The notes under the pieces are model-generated. The model searched no databases. It saw only the letters and a program-made list of their open reading frames with translations, and had not been told where the DNA came from. A DNA stretch of 64,000 bases, from assembly GCA_019359115.1 (NCBI GenBank), contig JAHHHW010000074.1:1-64000 (forward strand), in the 5' to 3' direction. The first letter of the stretch is position 1, and each line of letters starts with the position of its first letter. The stretch is from Pelatocladus maniniholoensis HA4357-MV3. GTDB taxonomy: Bacteria; Cyanobacteriota; Cyanobacteriia; Cyanobacteriales; Nostocaceae. The translations under genes and the position numbers were made by a program. Below are positions 9,701 through 19,459 of the stretch, in pieces.

Positions 9701-11751
9701 TCTTCTAACTCAAAATCTTTAACTGACTCTGATTTTTGCTGTTGGCGATCGCTAAAAATATCATCATCAGCAGCAGCAGCAAACAAAATTTCTTCTAATG
9801 CTTTAGCAGCATCTTCTTCCGCAGAAAATTCTAATTCTCCTAGTCCCGATATTTCTGTCTGTGTCGATGAAACTAAATCATCTGTAGTAGATGAAAACTC
9901 TGTGTTTGTGACACTAAGCTGATCAAATAAATCATCATATTCTGATCCATTAATGCCAATAGTCGGACTATGATCTTGCTGTTCTTCATCAAACAGACTA
10001 TCTATCGTCGAATTTTCTTCTATTAACTGAGTAATTTCCTGTATTGAAGTTGGATTCTCAGATTCTGCAAATAAATCATCAGAATTACTTTGTAATTGCT
10101 GATATGTTTTTATTTCATCTGTCTCGTTCTTAGATTGTAATTGTTGAGATTTTATCTTTTCATTTATTGGAGATTTTAATGACGAGTCTAAACTCTCTTC
10201 TTCTAAAAACTCATCACCAAAAAGTTGTACAAGAGTTAACTCTTCTTTAAAATTAATTATTTGTCTATCTGGAATACCGATATTGCCTTCTACAGACAAT
10301 AACTCTGCTAAATCGTTGATAGTATCTCTTGGATCGCTGATCTCAACCTCAATTTGATTCTTTGTGCTATCTTGTTCACTAATTTCTTCTTCAATATCCC
10401 ATGTTTCGTTAAAGTCAGAGGTGTCACTTTCAAATAATTGAGCAAGAGTATTTAACTCTGCTAATCCGACTTCTGGGCCGTTAATTTCTAAATTTTGAAG
10501 CTCTAAATCTTCGTTTTCATCATCTAGATGAAATTGATTAGAGACTCCAGATAAACTAATAATAGTGTTTTCTAATTCTAATTCCTGGGATTGATATTGA
10601 TTTATCAGGTCAGCAACATTATCTGTATGTCCATGAAGTTGCTCAGATAAATCTGAAAGGTTGGTGATTCTATCTGCTTGTGCAAATTCTATTAATTCTG
10701 TTTGTGTTGTTAATTCAACTAAATTATTTATATTACTATCCAATTGTTCAGATAAATCTAAAAGATTGGTGATTCTATCTGCTTGTGCAAATTCGATTGA
10801 ATCTGATGGAGTGATTAATTCAGTAATATTATTTATACTTGATGTATTATTATCAGCAGTTGTGTTCTCAACAGGTATAGTGAGTAAAGTTTCCTCTAAT
10901 GCTGTTGATGGCGCTACTTCTATGTCAGCTTCTTCCTTAGTAACATCATTTGTGATGTCTAATAGTTCTATTTGAGGTGGAAGTAATGCTTCTAGTTGCT
11001 GACTAATAGTGATTTCAGCTTCTCTACCTGCAAGAACTAATTCTAGAGCTTGCTTGATCTCTGTAATAACGATTTTTGCTAATGTTAAATAGCTATTTTC
11101 TTGATTGGCGATCGCTTGACTAGCGGCTTGACACAAATTGCACCAAGATGCACAATCTAATTGTTTACCAAGTTCGACTAATTGCCTACAGCATTCTTGC
11201 AAACTTTGGCGCGTTTCAGGTGTTGCTGGTTGCTTAAATAGCTGCAACATTTCCCGGAGATTTTGCAATACCAGGTTTTGGCGTTGTTGCCAGCGATCTG
11301 TATCGGCAAGTGGTAATCCTGTAGCTCCTTGTTTGACCAGCAAATCCAGATGTTCATTTAACCACCCAAACACAGGTTCCGCTTCTGACATGATATGGTC
11401 GGCAATTTCTTCTGTCAGACCAAACGGCCCGGTTAAATTCTCTAAGAGTGCTTTGAGGGTATCAGATACACCCAAAAATAAAGATTCAAGCTTTTGATCA
11501 ACCTTAACAGGACATTCTTTTAAGACTTTAAAACAGTCTTCTAGGCGGTGAGCAGTATGCTGAATACTACTCAGACCAAGCATCGCCGCCCCTCCTTTGA
11601 TCGAGTGAGCCGCCCGAAAAACTTCATTCAGCATTTCTGGGTCTTTAATAGTACTTTGCAGATTCAGCAACCCCTGCTCAATTGTGGTCAGGTGTTCTTT
11701 GGCTTCTTCAATAAAGTAACCGAGAATGCGCTGTTGTTGTTCTGGAAGCAT
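6748..11751 (-). CDS. hmpE: HmpE: CheA-like hybrid histidine kinase of the hormogonium taxis system
   Basis: 1667 residues from ATG at 11751 (a TTG two codons upstream is also open). Order: N-terminal Hpt with His49 in AAHSIKGG; a very long acidic linker, about 265-1040; dimerisation segment, about 1075-1190; HATPase with an N-box near 1228-1237 (LLNNAIAHG) and the glycine boxes DDGAG and GRGVGLD; a CheW-like domain; and a C-terminal receiver with Asp1592 in CDIEMP. This is the PilL/PixL/HmpE plan. It takes signals from HmpD through HmpC and phosphorylates receivers to control pilus motility. It is last in the operon, 126 bases after hmpD. The linker holds a tandem duplication (DNA 10660-10800). 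The TAA stop lies inside a 15-bp inverted repeat. Confidence 0.93.
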   Translation of the reverse strand: MLPEQQQRILGYFIEEAKEHLTTIEQGLLNLQSTIKDPEMLNEVFRAAHSIKGGAAMLGLSSIQHTAHRLEDCFKVLKECPVKVDQKLESLFLGVSDTLKALLENLTGPFGLTEEIADHIMSEAEPVFGWLNEHLDLLVKQGATGLPLADTDRWQQRQNLVLQNLREMLQLFKQPATPETRQSLQECCRQLVELGKQLDCASWCNLCQAASQAIANQENSYLTLAKIVITEIKQALELVLAGREAEITISQQLEALLPPQIELLDITNDVTKEEADIEVAPSTALEETLLTIPVENTTADNNTSSINNITELITPSDSIEFAQADRITNLLDLSEQLDSNINNLVELTTQTELIEFAQADRITNLSDLSEQLHGHTDNVADLINQYQSQELELENTIISLSGVSNQFHLDDENEDLELQNLEINGPEVGLAELNTLAQLFESDTSDFNETWDIEEEISEQDSTKNQIEVEISDPRDTINDLAELLSVEGNIGIPDRQIINFKEELTLVQLFGDEFLEEESLDSSLKSPINEKIKSQQLQSKNETDEIKTYQQLQSNSDDLFAESENPTSIQEITQLIEENSTIDSLFDEEQQDHSPTIGINGSEYDDLFDQLSVTNTEFSSTTDDLVSSTQTEISGLGELEFSAEEDAAKALEEILFAAAADDDIFSDRQQQKSESVKDFELEDLDLSFPQDLILSTDTNDDFFAELTGHDSTITSPVDEALSPRNLRNISQQPEALEFTPEFTHFSTEIQAFDLHQPITEQELNWLDALRIEENSNETLEVLFNDLPVPDSHELQVDSKNNPFAFQPNSDDDALFTTDVADINFADMIASQTQADSEIDFLDKLIAGNQEVIAEYFNLDWSENILLSNLQKEELQPEYEQHNFQLEITDTELNLQDSSYENEIKIANLIEETSEIVETELESDAFAENAFTELGELLNEEAPLKAYTSAIPDLEFAALEEILTLEENEDAVVAEQSTPRFSKKDASNPILSPEIENEFKELEGMVGGAGTLSTVNLTGGRNSGWNTTSRFEQLMKVPVKHLDDLSNLVGELVVNRNTLEQDQERLRQSLDNLLHQVQYLSDVGTRMQELYERSLLEASLLASRKNSNFGTSDTDRGFSELEMDRFTPFHTLSQEMIELIVRVRESASDIDFVTEESERVARQFRQVTGQLQEGLTRARMEPFSQATDLLPRGVRDNSIKYGKQVELVIQGRDTLIDKMILEHLKTPLTHLLNNAIAHGIETPEQRRSQGKSPVGTITVCAFHQGNQTIISVSDDGAGINSDAVKAKAIKVGLITPTQAKTMPPIEVYDLLFRPGFSTKDQADDLAGRGVGLDVVYTKISEIRGGVSVDSAIGKGTSFTIRLPLTLSICKALFCVSDKARIAFPMDGVEDTLDVPVKNIQAGGAGEKLIPWRDRMLPFKPLKELLTFNRLLSRGNVYGGNRDDDMISVVVVRSANTLVALQVDQVLSEQEIVIKQFEGPAPKPVGVAGATVLGDGRIMPIADVLEIIDIFQGRASKQSTVGILSQKSTQNQPDTSVTKIDPTVLIVDDSITVRELLSLTFNKAGYRVEQARDGQEAWDKLRSGLPCDLVFCDIEMPRCDGLELLSRIQKDSNLNHLPIAMLTSRGADKHRQMAISLGASGYFTKPYLEEALLEAASRMLKGEKLLSS

Positions 11752-11877
11752 AGTCAAGGTTCAAGGGTTAAGGGTCAATGGTCAAGAGTCAACGGTCAAG
11801 GGTCAAGAGTCAATGGCTAAAAACTTTTGGATTATGGACTATGAACTATGGACTATGAACTATGGACTATGAACTAA
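11752..11877. repeat. Short tandem repeats between hmpD and hmpE
   Basis: Variants of GGTCAAGGGTCAAGAGTCAA occupy 11760-11815, and about three copies of the 14-mer GGACTATGAACTAT occupy 11835-11875. These are STRR-type repeats inside an operon spacer. Confidence 0.85.
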
Positions 11878-14808
11878 TTATCTCGTTTCTGAGGTTTCTA
11901 CCCGGAACCTTTCTACGGAGGCGATTAAGTCACCGGAGACGCCTACTAAGTTTTGTAGTGCGCCGGAAACTCGCTGAGCTTCTTGTGATGTTTCTTGGGC
12001 TGTGAGTTCGACTGATTGCATCACCTGAGCTACAGCGCGGGAAGTTTCTGTCTGTTCGACAGTGTCGGAAGTAATTGAGCGCACAAGAATATCAATACGA
12101 TTTGCTACTTGAATAATATTTTCTAGCGATCGCTTGGCTTCTTCTGCTAATTTTGTACCTTGAATTACCTGCTGAGTACCTTCTTCCATCGCTGTCATCA
12201 CTGAACCTGTTTCACTCTGGATTTGCATGACTATTTGTTCAATTTCTTTGAGAGATTTGGCTGATTTATCAGCTAATTGGCGTACCTCATCCGCAACGAT
12301 CGCAAAACCACGTCCCGATTCCCCTGCTCTTGCTGCTTCAATACTGGCGTTAAGAGCTAGTAAATTGGTTCTGGAAGCAATTTGAGAAATCAACGCCACA
12401 ATTTTGGAAATTTCTTGTGATGATTCTGCTAGTCGCTTGACTTTGCGGGTGGTTTCAGCGACGGTTTCGCGAATTTCTAAAATCCCTGCTACGGTATTTT
12501 CTACTGCTTCCCCTCCTTTGAGAGCGATCGCACTGGCTTCACGAGCAACTGTTTCTGCTTCCCGTGCTGCTTCTGCTACGCGTTGGATAGAATCAGTCAT
12601 TACTTGCACGGAATTGAGTGTGACTGCTAACTCTTCAGCTTGGCGTAAAGCATCGCTAGATAAGGCTCTGGCAAATGTTTCCGAGTTAGTTGCACCTTTG
12701 GTTACTTCCCGTGCTGCGACTTTCACCTGTTGGACAATATCTCGTAGGTTTTGAATTGTTAAGTTAAAAGCATCAGCAACTGCTCCCAATACGTCAGCTG
12801 TCACTTCGGCTTGGACAGTCAAATCTCCCCTCGCGGCTCCTTCTACGTCGTCTAATAGACGAATTACTTGCCGTTGCAAGTTTTCTTTGGCTTCTTCCTG
12901 TTCTTGGGCTTTGCGTGTGGCTTCATTATTGGTAATAAAAATTACCCGTATCATTTCATTGAAGCCAGCAGCTAACTTGCCTAACTCATCTTCTGAGTAG
13001 ACTGTGGCTTGGGCATTGAGATTGCCTTTTTGCACTGCATCAAATTGGTTTTGCAAATCTTTGGTCGTGCGCCGGATTTGCCTGAGAGTGAGATTGCCCA
13101 TAATACCAGTGATAGCAAAACTTACAATTCCTGCTGCTAATGCCATTGCCCAGCCAGTATTACGTACAGACTCCCGTTGTTGGGGCGGAGAAACTGTCGT
13201 AGCAGTGAAACTAACTAAAGCTACAACTACTGCTGAAGTTACACCGACACAGCTAGCAACAATCCATTGCTTTTTGCCTAGTGTGGCATTTTCTAGAGGT
13301 GCGAGAATTCCTTGTTCAACGCTGACTTGAGCTTTGATGTTGTTAACGTCTGTTTGAGAAAAGACTGGGACTGCTTCTTGGGAACCGGTGATACTAAACA
13401 ATTCATCATCGCGATCGCCTTCTGTGGAGTTATCCACATTTTCATTTCCTTGTTCAGTACTCCCAGAATTTTCCACAGGTTGACTGAAACTCTTGCTGTT
13501 TGATGTGAGTGAACCAGAATTTAGTTGCGAGTCACCGAAACCATAATTAGTGACAAAATCAAACTCTGCCTGAATATTTCCCAAATCATCAAATTCACCA
13601 AAGTCATCTAAAAACTCAATGTTGCTACCTTGAGAAATCTTGCTATTTAGTTGACTGTTGAGCTGTTCTTGTTCATTTTCAGAAAATGATTCGGAACCAA
13701 AAGCTGATTCAAAGGCCTCTAAATCAAAACTGTCATCATCAAAGTTGTGATTTTGCTTCGTCTGGGAATTGGAGTTTAGTTGGTTGTCTTCAATAGTCAA
13801 ATTACTTTTTAAGTATTTACTGCTATATTCCACACGATTAATTTCTGTTGTTTCAATGTCCGTTTCTAGTTTTTTAACCAGTAAAGTTTCATCCTCGGAA
13901 TAAACTTTTTTCATGTTCTGCAAACTATCATCACTAGTTTTTGGTGAGATTTGCTCCGCAGAATCGTGTTCTTGACTATCAAAATTTGGATTATTTGGAC
14001 TAGGAGTGAAAGTAATTTTTGCCAACTCTGAACCACTAATATTTGGCTTATTTACCACCAAATTATGATGATCAGTAATTGGATTATTTGTTTCTAAGTA
14101 GCTATTAATTTCGGTTTTTTCTGTAGACGATGAAAGGTCATCCTGTAAAAAATCAGGTAATTCTAATTCTGCTTTTTCCCAGATATTCGCTTGTGAAGTT
14201 AGCTCTAATTCTTGTTGAGATGAGGTAAATGGATTATCGTTGAGAGTTTCTGAGTAATCTGTTTTTGGAGCAGGTTCACTAATATCGATAGGTGTATGAA
14301 ATGGATTTTCCGCCAAGGAAAGCTCTTGTATCTCTTCTGCTGTCTTCTCATGATTAGCGATCGCATTCAACTCAAAGCAATTACTATTTAAACCCTCTAA
14401 ATTTTCTAAATTTTCTAAGTCTTCTAATATTTCTAACTCTTGTTCTGCTGGCTTTTCTTTGTCAAACACAGAAGCATCTTGTGCAGATTGCTGGAATTTG
14501 TTATCATCATCAGTGAAATTATCTAATGCCTGTTGATATTGATTGATATGCTCCAGTCCTGTTTCCGCAAAAACAGTTACTTCTGGGTCTTCAGTTAGTT
14601 CCAACACTTTTTGATATTCTACTTTTGCCACATCATACTGCTGTAAAACATAGTAGATGTGACCCCGTAACAAATGGGTATTAGGGTCATTTGGTAGATT
14701 TTGCACCACCTCGTCGATGAGGATGGCTGCTTGTTGGTAGTCTTGTTGCGCGTAGGCTGTTAAAGCCTGTTGGTATATCTGCGCGTTATCATCTATACTC
14801 GCTGCCAT
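11878..14808 (-). CDS. hmpD: HmpD: methyl-accepting chemotaxis-like protein
   Basis: 976 residues. The N-terminus (1-100) looks like TPR helices and is followed by a Ser/Asn/Glu-rich linker to about 505. Two membrane segments lie near 513-535 and 550-575 with only a very short loop between them, so there is no periplasmic ligand domain. HAMP-like regions follow, and the signalling domain covers roughly 720-976. The near-invariant hairpin tip is present ([20 protein letters not shown]). It belongs to the PilJ/PixJ/HmpD group of pilus chemoreceptors and should form the core array with HmpC and HmpE. The input domain must be cytoplasmic, presumably the TPR and linker part; that is inference. It starts 17 bases after hmpC ends. 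Confidence 0.93.
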   Translation of the reverse strand: MAASIDDNAQIYQQALTAYAQQDYQQAAILIDEVVQNLPNDPNTHLLRGHIYYVLQQYDVAKVEYQKVLELTEDPEVTVFAETGLEHINQYQQALDNFTDDDNKFQQSAQDASVFDKEKPAEQELEILEDLENLENLEGLNSNCFELNAIANHEKTAEEIQELSLAENPFHTPIDISEPAPKTDYSETLNDNPFTSSQQELELTSQANIWEKAELELPDFLQDDLSSSTEKTEINSYLETNNPITDHHNLVVNKPNISGSELAKITFTPSPNNPNFDSQEHDSAEQISPKTSDDSLQNMKKVYSEDETLLVKKLETDIETTEINRVEYSSKYLKSNLTIEDNQLNSNSQTKQNHNFDDDSFDLEAFESAFGSESFSENEQEQLNSQLNSKISQGSNIEFLDDFGEFDDLGNIQAEFDFVTNYGFGDSQLNSGSLTSNSKSFSQPVENSGSTEQGNENVDNSTEGDRDDELFSITGSQEAVPVFSQTDVNNIKAQVSVEQGILAPLENATLGKKQWIVASCVGVTSAVVVALVSFTATTVSPPQQRESVRNTGWAMALAAGIVSFAITGIMGNLTLRQIRRTTKDLQNQFDAVQKGNLNAQATVYSEDELGKLAAGFNEMIRVIFITNNEATRKAQEQEEAKENLQRQVIRLLDDVEGAARGDLTVQAEVTADVLGAVADAFNLTIQNLRDIVQQVKVAAREVTKGATNSETFARALSSDALRQAEELAVTLNSVQVMTDSIQRVAEAAREAETVAREASAIALKGGEAVENTVAGILEIRETVAETTRKVKRLAESSQEISKIVALISQIASRTNLLALNASIEAARAGESGRGFAIVADEVRQLADKSAKSLKEIEQIVMQIQSETGSVMTAMEEGTQQVIQGTKLAEEAKRSLENIIQVANRIDILVRSITSDTVEQTETSRAVAQVMQSVELTAQETSQEAQRVSGALQNLVGVSGDLIASVERFRVETSETR

Positions 14809-14825
14809 TTCTTAATCTCCCTGTT

Positions 14826-15356
14826 TCATCCTGCCCAACGCGCACTGTGTAAAATTGCCGTTTGATCTAGTAGTCGCAAACACTGTTTGTTTTGAGTATC
14901 TAATAACCACTCTCCTCGCAAAAAGGGAATCATTATATCCGGTACATTTGTTGGTGTCAAAAGATGCTGTACATCTAACCAATCCATACCGCCAATTTCT
15001 TCTACTGCTAAACCTACAATTGTGTCTTGTTCTTCTATGGCAATCACCGGAATTTCGGCGCGATCCGTATTTAATACTGTTGCTTCCCCTAGAAATTGAC
15101 CCAAATCAGCCACCCAGATAACTCGACCTCGTAAATTTAGAGTACCCAAAAGTAAAGGAGAAGCATTAGGGATTGGGGTGATTCGATCAGGACTCAGTTC
15201 GATGACTTCCCGAATACCAGTTGCTGGTAGTGCAAACTCCTGATGCGAAGGAATAAGAAACCGCAAATGTAACTCACCTTCAGGACTTTCTACTTGTAAT
15301 TCAGGACGAAAGTGATCTTGTCCATCACCTCCTAAAAAGTCCGGTTTATTAACCAT
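14826..15356 (-). CDS. hmpC: HmpC: CheW-like coupling protein
   Basis: 176 residues with one CheW domain over most of its length (start of domain near LHLRFLIP; LGTLNLRGRVIWVADL is the typical core). It should link receptor HmpD to kinase HmpE. It lies between hmpB (13 bases upstream) and hmpD (17 bases downstream) in the same operon. Homologues are PixI/PilI/TaxW. Confidence 0.92.
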   Translation of the reverse strand: MVNKPDFLGGDGQDHFRPELQVESPEGELHLRFLIPSHQEFALPATGIREVIELSPDRITPIPNASPLLLGTLNLRGRVIWVADLGQFLGEATVLNTDRAEIPVIAIEEQDTIVGLAVEEIGGMDWLDVQHLLTPTNVPDIMIPFLRGEWLLDTQNKQCLRLLDQTAILHSARWAG

Positions 15357-15369
15357 GTTCTGCTGATCC

Positions 15370-15735
15370 TTATCCTCGCAATAGTTGTTTGACTGTTCCC
15401 ACCAACTCAGTTGGTTGAAATGGTTTGGCTATGTAGGCGTCTGCACCTTGTTTCATCCCCCAATAACGATCAAATTCTTCCCCTTTGGAAGAACACATCA
15501 CCACAGGGACATTTTGGGTTTTGGGATCGGACTTTAAGCGGCGACAAACTTCGTAGCCATTCATTCGGGGCATGACAATATCTAATACCACTAAATCAGG
15601 AGCAGCTGTTTGAATTGCTTCTAAAGCTTCTACTCCATCACTGGCATGAGTTACTGTTAAGCCACTCGCTTTCAGGAGGTCTGTGATCATCTCCCTTTGT
15701 GCGATACTGTCTTCCACGATCAGAACTATACTCAT
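15370..15735 (-). CDS. hmpB: HmpB: CheY-like response regulator
   Basis: 121 residues, a stand-alone receiver. The acidic pocket comes from VEDS at the N-terminus, the phospho-acceptor is Asp52 in LDIVMP, and the conserved Lys lies in AKPF. It corresponds to PilH/PixH/HmpB, a diffusible output of the HmpE kinase. It starts after a 206-base gap from hmpA, long enough for a promoter of its own. Confidence 0.92.
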   Translation of the reverse strand: MSIVLIVEDSIAQREMITDLLKASGLTVTHASDGVEALEAIQTAAPDLVVLDIVMPRMNGYEVCRRLKSDPKTQNVPVVMCSSKGEEFDRYWGMKQGADAYIAKPFQPTELVGTVKQLLRG

Positions 15736-15941
15736 AAACGCCCCTATCTACCTCCTGATGTAGACGTCCCTACTTGGAACATGTCCTGCTTTCCCCGTAA
15801 GCATTTACTGTATAAAATAATTTTATTTTTCACTAGATAATGAGGTTCCTTAGGCTGGCTGGTTCTGTGGATATTATTTTTTACTCTATCTTTTACCAGA
15901 TCAACAAGTGCTATGTTTGTTTTATTACCTTAATATCCACT

Positions 15942-17108
15942 CTAGTTTAAATATTTCTCCACAAGAATTACTAATTCAGTATCCCCAAATGGTTTGGTTA
16001 AATAATCTGTAGCTCCTGCCATTGTGGCTTTGATTCGATCAAAAAATCCTTCTTTGGCAGTGAGCATAATAATAGGTATATTCCGAAACGATTGAGAGTG
16101 TCGCAGCATTGCACAAATCTCGTATCCATTCAACTGTGGCATAACAATGTCACAAAAAATTAAATTGGGTTGGAATTGAAAAATAAGACCGAGTGCTTCT
16201 AGAGGGTTTGTGATGGCGATCGCTTCATAACCTTGCGTTTTCAAAACAGTCTCTATATTGGTACAGATACTGAGTGCATCATCAATACATAATATGCGTT
16301 GCTTGTGGTTTTGTTGTAGAGAAAATGCATTGTCTTGTGGATTTGTCAATAAAAACTCTGTATTTGAATATACTAAGTGTATCCAACCCTGTTGTACATA
16401 CGGGTATATTGCTTGAGCAACAGTTATAAGATTGCGGTTGAGATGACGAGCTAATTGGCGTAAAGATGTTTTACCATCTGCCCAATGCTGTAGCTTATTA
16501 ACAGTTACTTCTGGTAGTGACGAGCGTAGCTTTACTACGTCAGTAAGCATGGAAAATTGATCTGGCGACTGAATATGAGGGTAAAATTGCTTCCACTGTT
16601 GTACCTGCTTAACGATTTTGGTAAGTAAAGGAGCAATTTCTAGGGTCGTTAATTGTGGTGTCAGTGCAGAACCCACTTCAAAAACAAAACTACCTTGCTG
16701 TAAATTCACTAGGTCAAACAGAGTTTCATGCACTAGGCTAGAAATAATATTCCGAGCCTGAGTTGGATTAATAATATTCTGCTCTAATAGTGTCCATAAA
16801 TAGGCATATTCTGGTGCATTCAATGTTTTTAAGCAAGCTCGTTGTTCATCATCAAACTGTAGCTTGACTTGATAATGACGCAAATAATCGCTCAAGCGAG
16901 ATAAAGTGCGATCGCCATTGACTGCATAAATAATCTGACCGTTTACAAAAAAGATAAACCAAGACAGATTTTTGTGATCTTGATTTCTCCCAGTTTGGGG
17001 ATACTTGTGAAAGCTATGAGCTTCTACAAATAATAGTCCAGTACGCTGCCCCAATTCTATTAATTGCAGGATACTGCGGATATCTATTTCATATAAATTT
17101 CCCTGCAT
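15942..17108 (-). CDS. hmpA: HmpA: PatA/PilG-like response regulator
   Basis: 388 residues. The N-terminal domain (about 1-250) is the DUF4388/PATAN type found in PatA-like regulators. The C-terminal receiver runs about 270-388 with phospho-acceptor Asp320 in CDIVMPQ and Lys in LTKPF. In the hmp and pix systems this protein is the first receiver and acts on pilus activity, probably through PATAN-mediated contacts. It is the first gene of the operon, divergent from hmpF across a 420-base spacer. Confidence 0.9.
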   Translation of the reverse strand: MQGNLYEIDIRSILQLIELGQRTGLLFVEAHSFHKYPQTGRNQDHKNLSWFIFFVNGQIIYAVNGDRTLSRLSDYLRHYQVKLQFDDEQRACLKTLNAPEYAYLWTLLEQNIINPTQARNIISSLVHETLFDLVNLQQGSFVFEVGSALTPQLTTLEIAPLLTKIVKQVQQWKQFYPHIQSPDQFSMLTDVVKLRSSLPEVTVNKLQHWADGKTSLRQLARHLNRNLITVAQAIYPYVQQGWIHLVYSNTEFLLTNPQDNAFSLQQNHKQRILCIDDALSICTNIETVLKTQGYEAIAITNPLEALGLIFQFQPNLIFCDIVMPQLNGYEICAMLRHSQSFRNIPIIMLTAKEGFFDRIKATMAGATDYLTKPFGDTELVILVEKYLN

Positions 17109-17528
17109 TTAGTGAAAAGATGCTCCTTTTTTGGGAACTGGGGATTGGGAAGGGGGACAAAACAATTAAAAATTAAAAATTAAAAATTGGGAAGACGGAT
17201 CAACAAAGACGTGGGGAACACGGAAGATGGGAGTACTCTTAATGACTCTTGACCCTTGAGCAACCACTAACAAATCAAATTTAATATTCTTTAACATACT
17301 GAGAACGAGCTAGTGATCACACGGTAGTCATCATAACTCACAACAGTAGAAAATATTGGATAAACAACGAGTTGGTTGTATGAAGATCCAGACATGAACT
17401 TTCCTGTCTGTACATATATTTTGCCTGTCTTGTTTACCTAAAAATTGGGTTATACAAGACAGGTTAACGCGATTATCTAATGTATAAGCAAAAACACAAT
17501 TATTAATTGCATCAAAAGGATTAAAGGA
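17109..17528. promoter_or_regulatory. Divergent hmpA/hmpF control region
   Basis: This 420-base spacer must serve both hmpA (leftward) and hmpF (rightward). It contains a run of AATTAAAAA repeats (17165-17187) and an inverted repeat with 10-bp perfect arms, CCTGTCTTGT (17424-17433) and ACAAGACAGG (17454-17463), with a related half-site CCTGTCTGT at 17403. These could be regulator sites; the regulator is unknown. Confidence 0.5.
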
Positions 17529-19289
17529 GTGCTTTATTTAGCAGAAGTACAAAAACAAAAAGGTGGTTTACTTGGTGGTGGTAGCAAAACCGAGCTAAAA
17601 CTTCTGGCTTGTCAACGGACAGACCAAAATTGGAGTGCTGGATCAGAAGAAATTATTACAGCTGAAGAAGCTAGTAAATTAAATGATGGCGCGCTCATAC
17701 TCGTAGAATTGAATCCTCAGCGTCAAGTGCAGCGAATTCAAGAGGCGGGACGGCCGCTAGTAAATATTTTGCAGAATTTTTCCCGTCAGCTAGAAAAATT
17801 TAAGCTGAAGGAAGAAGAAATTGATCAATGGAAAGAGTCACTGACATTTCAAGCGCAGGAACTGAACCGCCGTGAAATAGAAATGGAAATGCGCTTAGAA
17901 CAACTCCAACAGATGGAAGATGATTTTCAACGCTTAGATACAGAAAAACAGGAAGTAGAAACTTCTCGTACTGAGATCGAAAAATTGCAACAAGAAATTG
18001 AGCGTAACCGCCAGGAATTGGAAGGAGCTTGGGAGCATTTACGGGGTGAGCAGCGTCGCTTAGAGGAACATCAAGCACACTTGCAGCAAGAAACTGTGGT
18101 GGATGAAGAACAAAGTCGCACCTTAAAAGAGTTGCTTGATCGCCTTTCTAGTAGTGTTGCTCCGACAGAAATAGTGCGGGAAAATCTACATCTAGCATTT
18201 GAAATGGTGGAACAACAGCAAGCTCTACTTAATCCCCACTGGGAACAACTAGAACAACAAAAAAAATTAGCTGAGGAACAACAGTCTGAAATTGAGCATT
18301 TGTCGCAAATTTTTTTTGAACATCAAAATGAATGGCAGCAAGCTCAAAATTCTCTAGAACAACAAACAGTCCATTTGCAAACAAATACAGCTACTTTTAA
18401 TAGTAAACAAGAGTATCTTCAGATACTGGAAGAGCAACTGCAATATCAGGAACAGTTATACCAACAAATTTCTGCTTTATCTGCAACTTCTGGCGATGTA
18501 ATTTTCTCTGGTGAGATTGATATTGAAAGTTTAGAAAAAATGTCTTTAGAAGAACTGCAAAAAATAGTGCAGGACTTACAAGACAAGTTAAATATAGACT
18601 CTAGTTTTGTTAACGATCAAGAACAAGAACTGAAATATAAACAAGAAACTATAGAAGAGATACAACAAAAAATAAATCAAGCATCAGTAACTGAACAAAG
18701 TCAATTAGAAACTGAATTAGCTGATGAAAAAGACCATTACCAAATGCTGAATGAGACTTTGGTGGGACAACGCCGTCATTTAATTGAACGTCAAGGACTT
18801 CTCAAGCAGCACAAAATAATACTTATGCGGCGACAAGGACAAAACCTCACAAATATTCAGGAAAATGAAAAATTAGATTTAAATCCCATACTCGAACAAA
18901 TCCAAAAACAACGACAACAACAGTCAGAAATACTACAAAATTTAGTAACAGAGATTAAACAGATAAAAGATAGCATTCATCAAATGCAAGAAAACATTGA
19001 GCAGCAAACTCAACAACAGGCGATGAAACGTGAGGAACTGCAAACAATGGAGCAGAACTTGCTGTCTTTACGAATGACAACAGCCAAATCCGAAGGTCAG
19101 CTAAATTTATATCAACAAGCATTACAACCAATTCAGGATACCTTGGATGGGTTGCGACATAAACTACAAAGCCTTTCTGATTCTTTGGCTGAAGTTCAAC
19201 AAATTGGTGATTCTCAACTCGACGCCATTACCCAAATACGTCAACTCATCCTCAATTTCATTTCTCAACCAGAATTAGCGGGAACATAG
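17529..19289 (+). CDS. hmpF: HmpF: coiled-coil pilus motility and taxis protein
   Basis: 586 residues. The N-terminal ~85 residues form a small conserved domain beginning LYLAEVQKQ, followed by almost continuous Glu/Gln-rich coiled coil. In Nostoc punctiforme HmpF localises to cell poles and is needed for pilus-driven hormogonium motility. Its divergent position beside hmpA supports the name. The start is GTG directly after AAAGGA, unusually tight spacing, but homologues as I recall them begin at this residue. The TAG stop is followed by a 170-base convergent spacer with no obvious terminator. Confidence 0.9.
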   Translation: MLYLAEVQKQKGGLLGGGSKTELKLLACQRTDQNWSAGSEEIITAEEASKLNDGALILVELNPQRQVQRIQEAGRPLVNILQNFSRQLEKFKLKEEEIDQWKESLTFQAQELNRREIEMEMRLEQLQQMEDDFQRLDTEKQEVETSRTEIEKLQQEIERNRQELEGAWEHLRGEQRRLEEHQAHLQQETVVDEEQSRTLKELLDRLSSSVAPTEIVRENLHLAFEMVEQQQALLNPHWEQLEQQKKLAEEQQSEIEHLSQIFFEHQNEWQQAQNSLEQQTVHLQTNTATFNSKQEYLQILEEQLQYQEQLYQQISALSATSGDVIFSGEIDIESLEKMSLEELQKIVQDLQDKLNIDSSFVNDQEQELKYKQETIEEIQQKINQASVTEQSQLETELADEKDHYQMLNETLVGQRRHLIERQGLLKQHKIILMRRQGQNLTNIQENEKLDLNPILEQIQKQRQQQSEILQNLVTEIKQIKDSIHQMQENIEQQTQQQAMKREELQTMEQNLLSLRMTTAKSEGQLNLYQQALQPIQDTLDGLRHKLQSLSDSLAEVQQIGDSQLDAITQIRQLILNFISQPELAGT

Positions 19290-19459
19290 ATAGCAGGGAC
19301 TGGGGGTTAGGGATTAAATATTTAGAAAAACTATTTTTATACTAAAGCGTGTTTTCAAAATCGTTATATCTAAAAAACGAGGTAATAGCTATTTGGATTG
19401 ATGAACAGAAAAAAATTAAGTAACTAACAGTGGGAATTTAGTCAAAATTACAGCCTAAA

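Noticed and set aside
15760-15773. NtcA box (GTA-N8-TAC) upstream of hmpB
   Set aside because: The exact pattern is present, but it lies about 25 bases from the start codon with no room for a -10 element. A chance match is likely.
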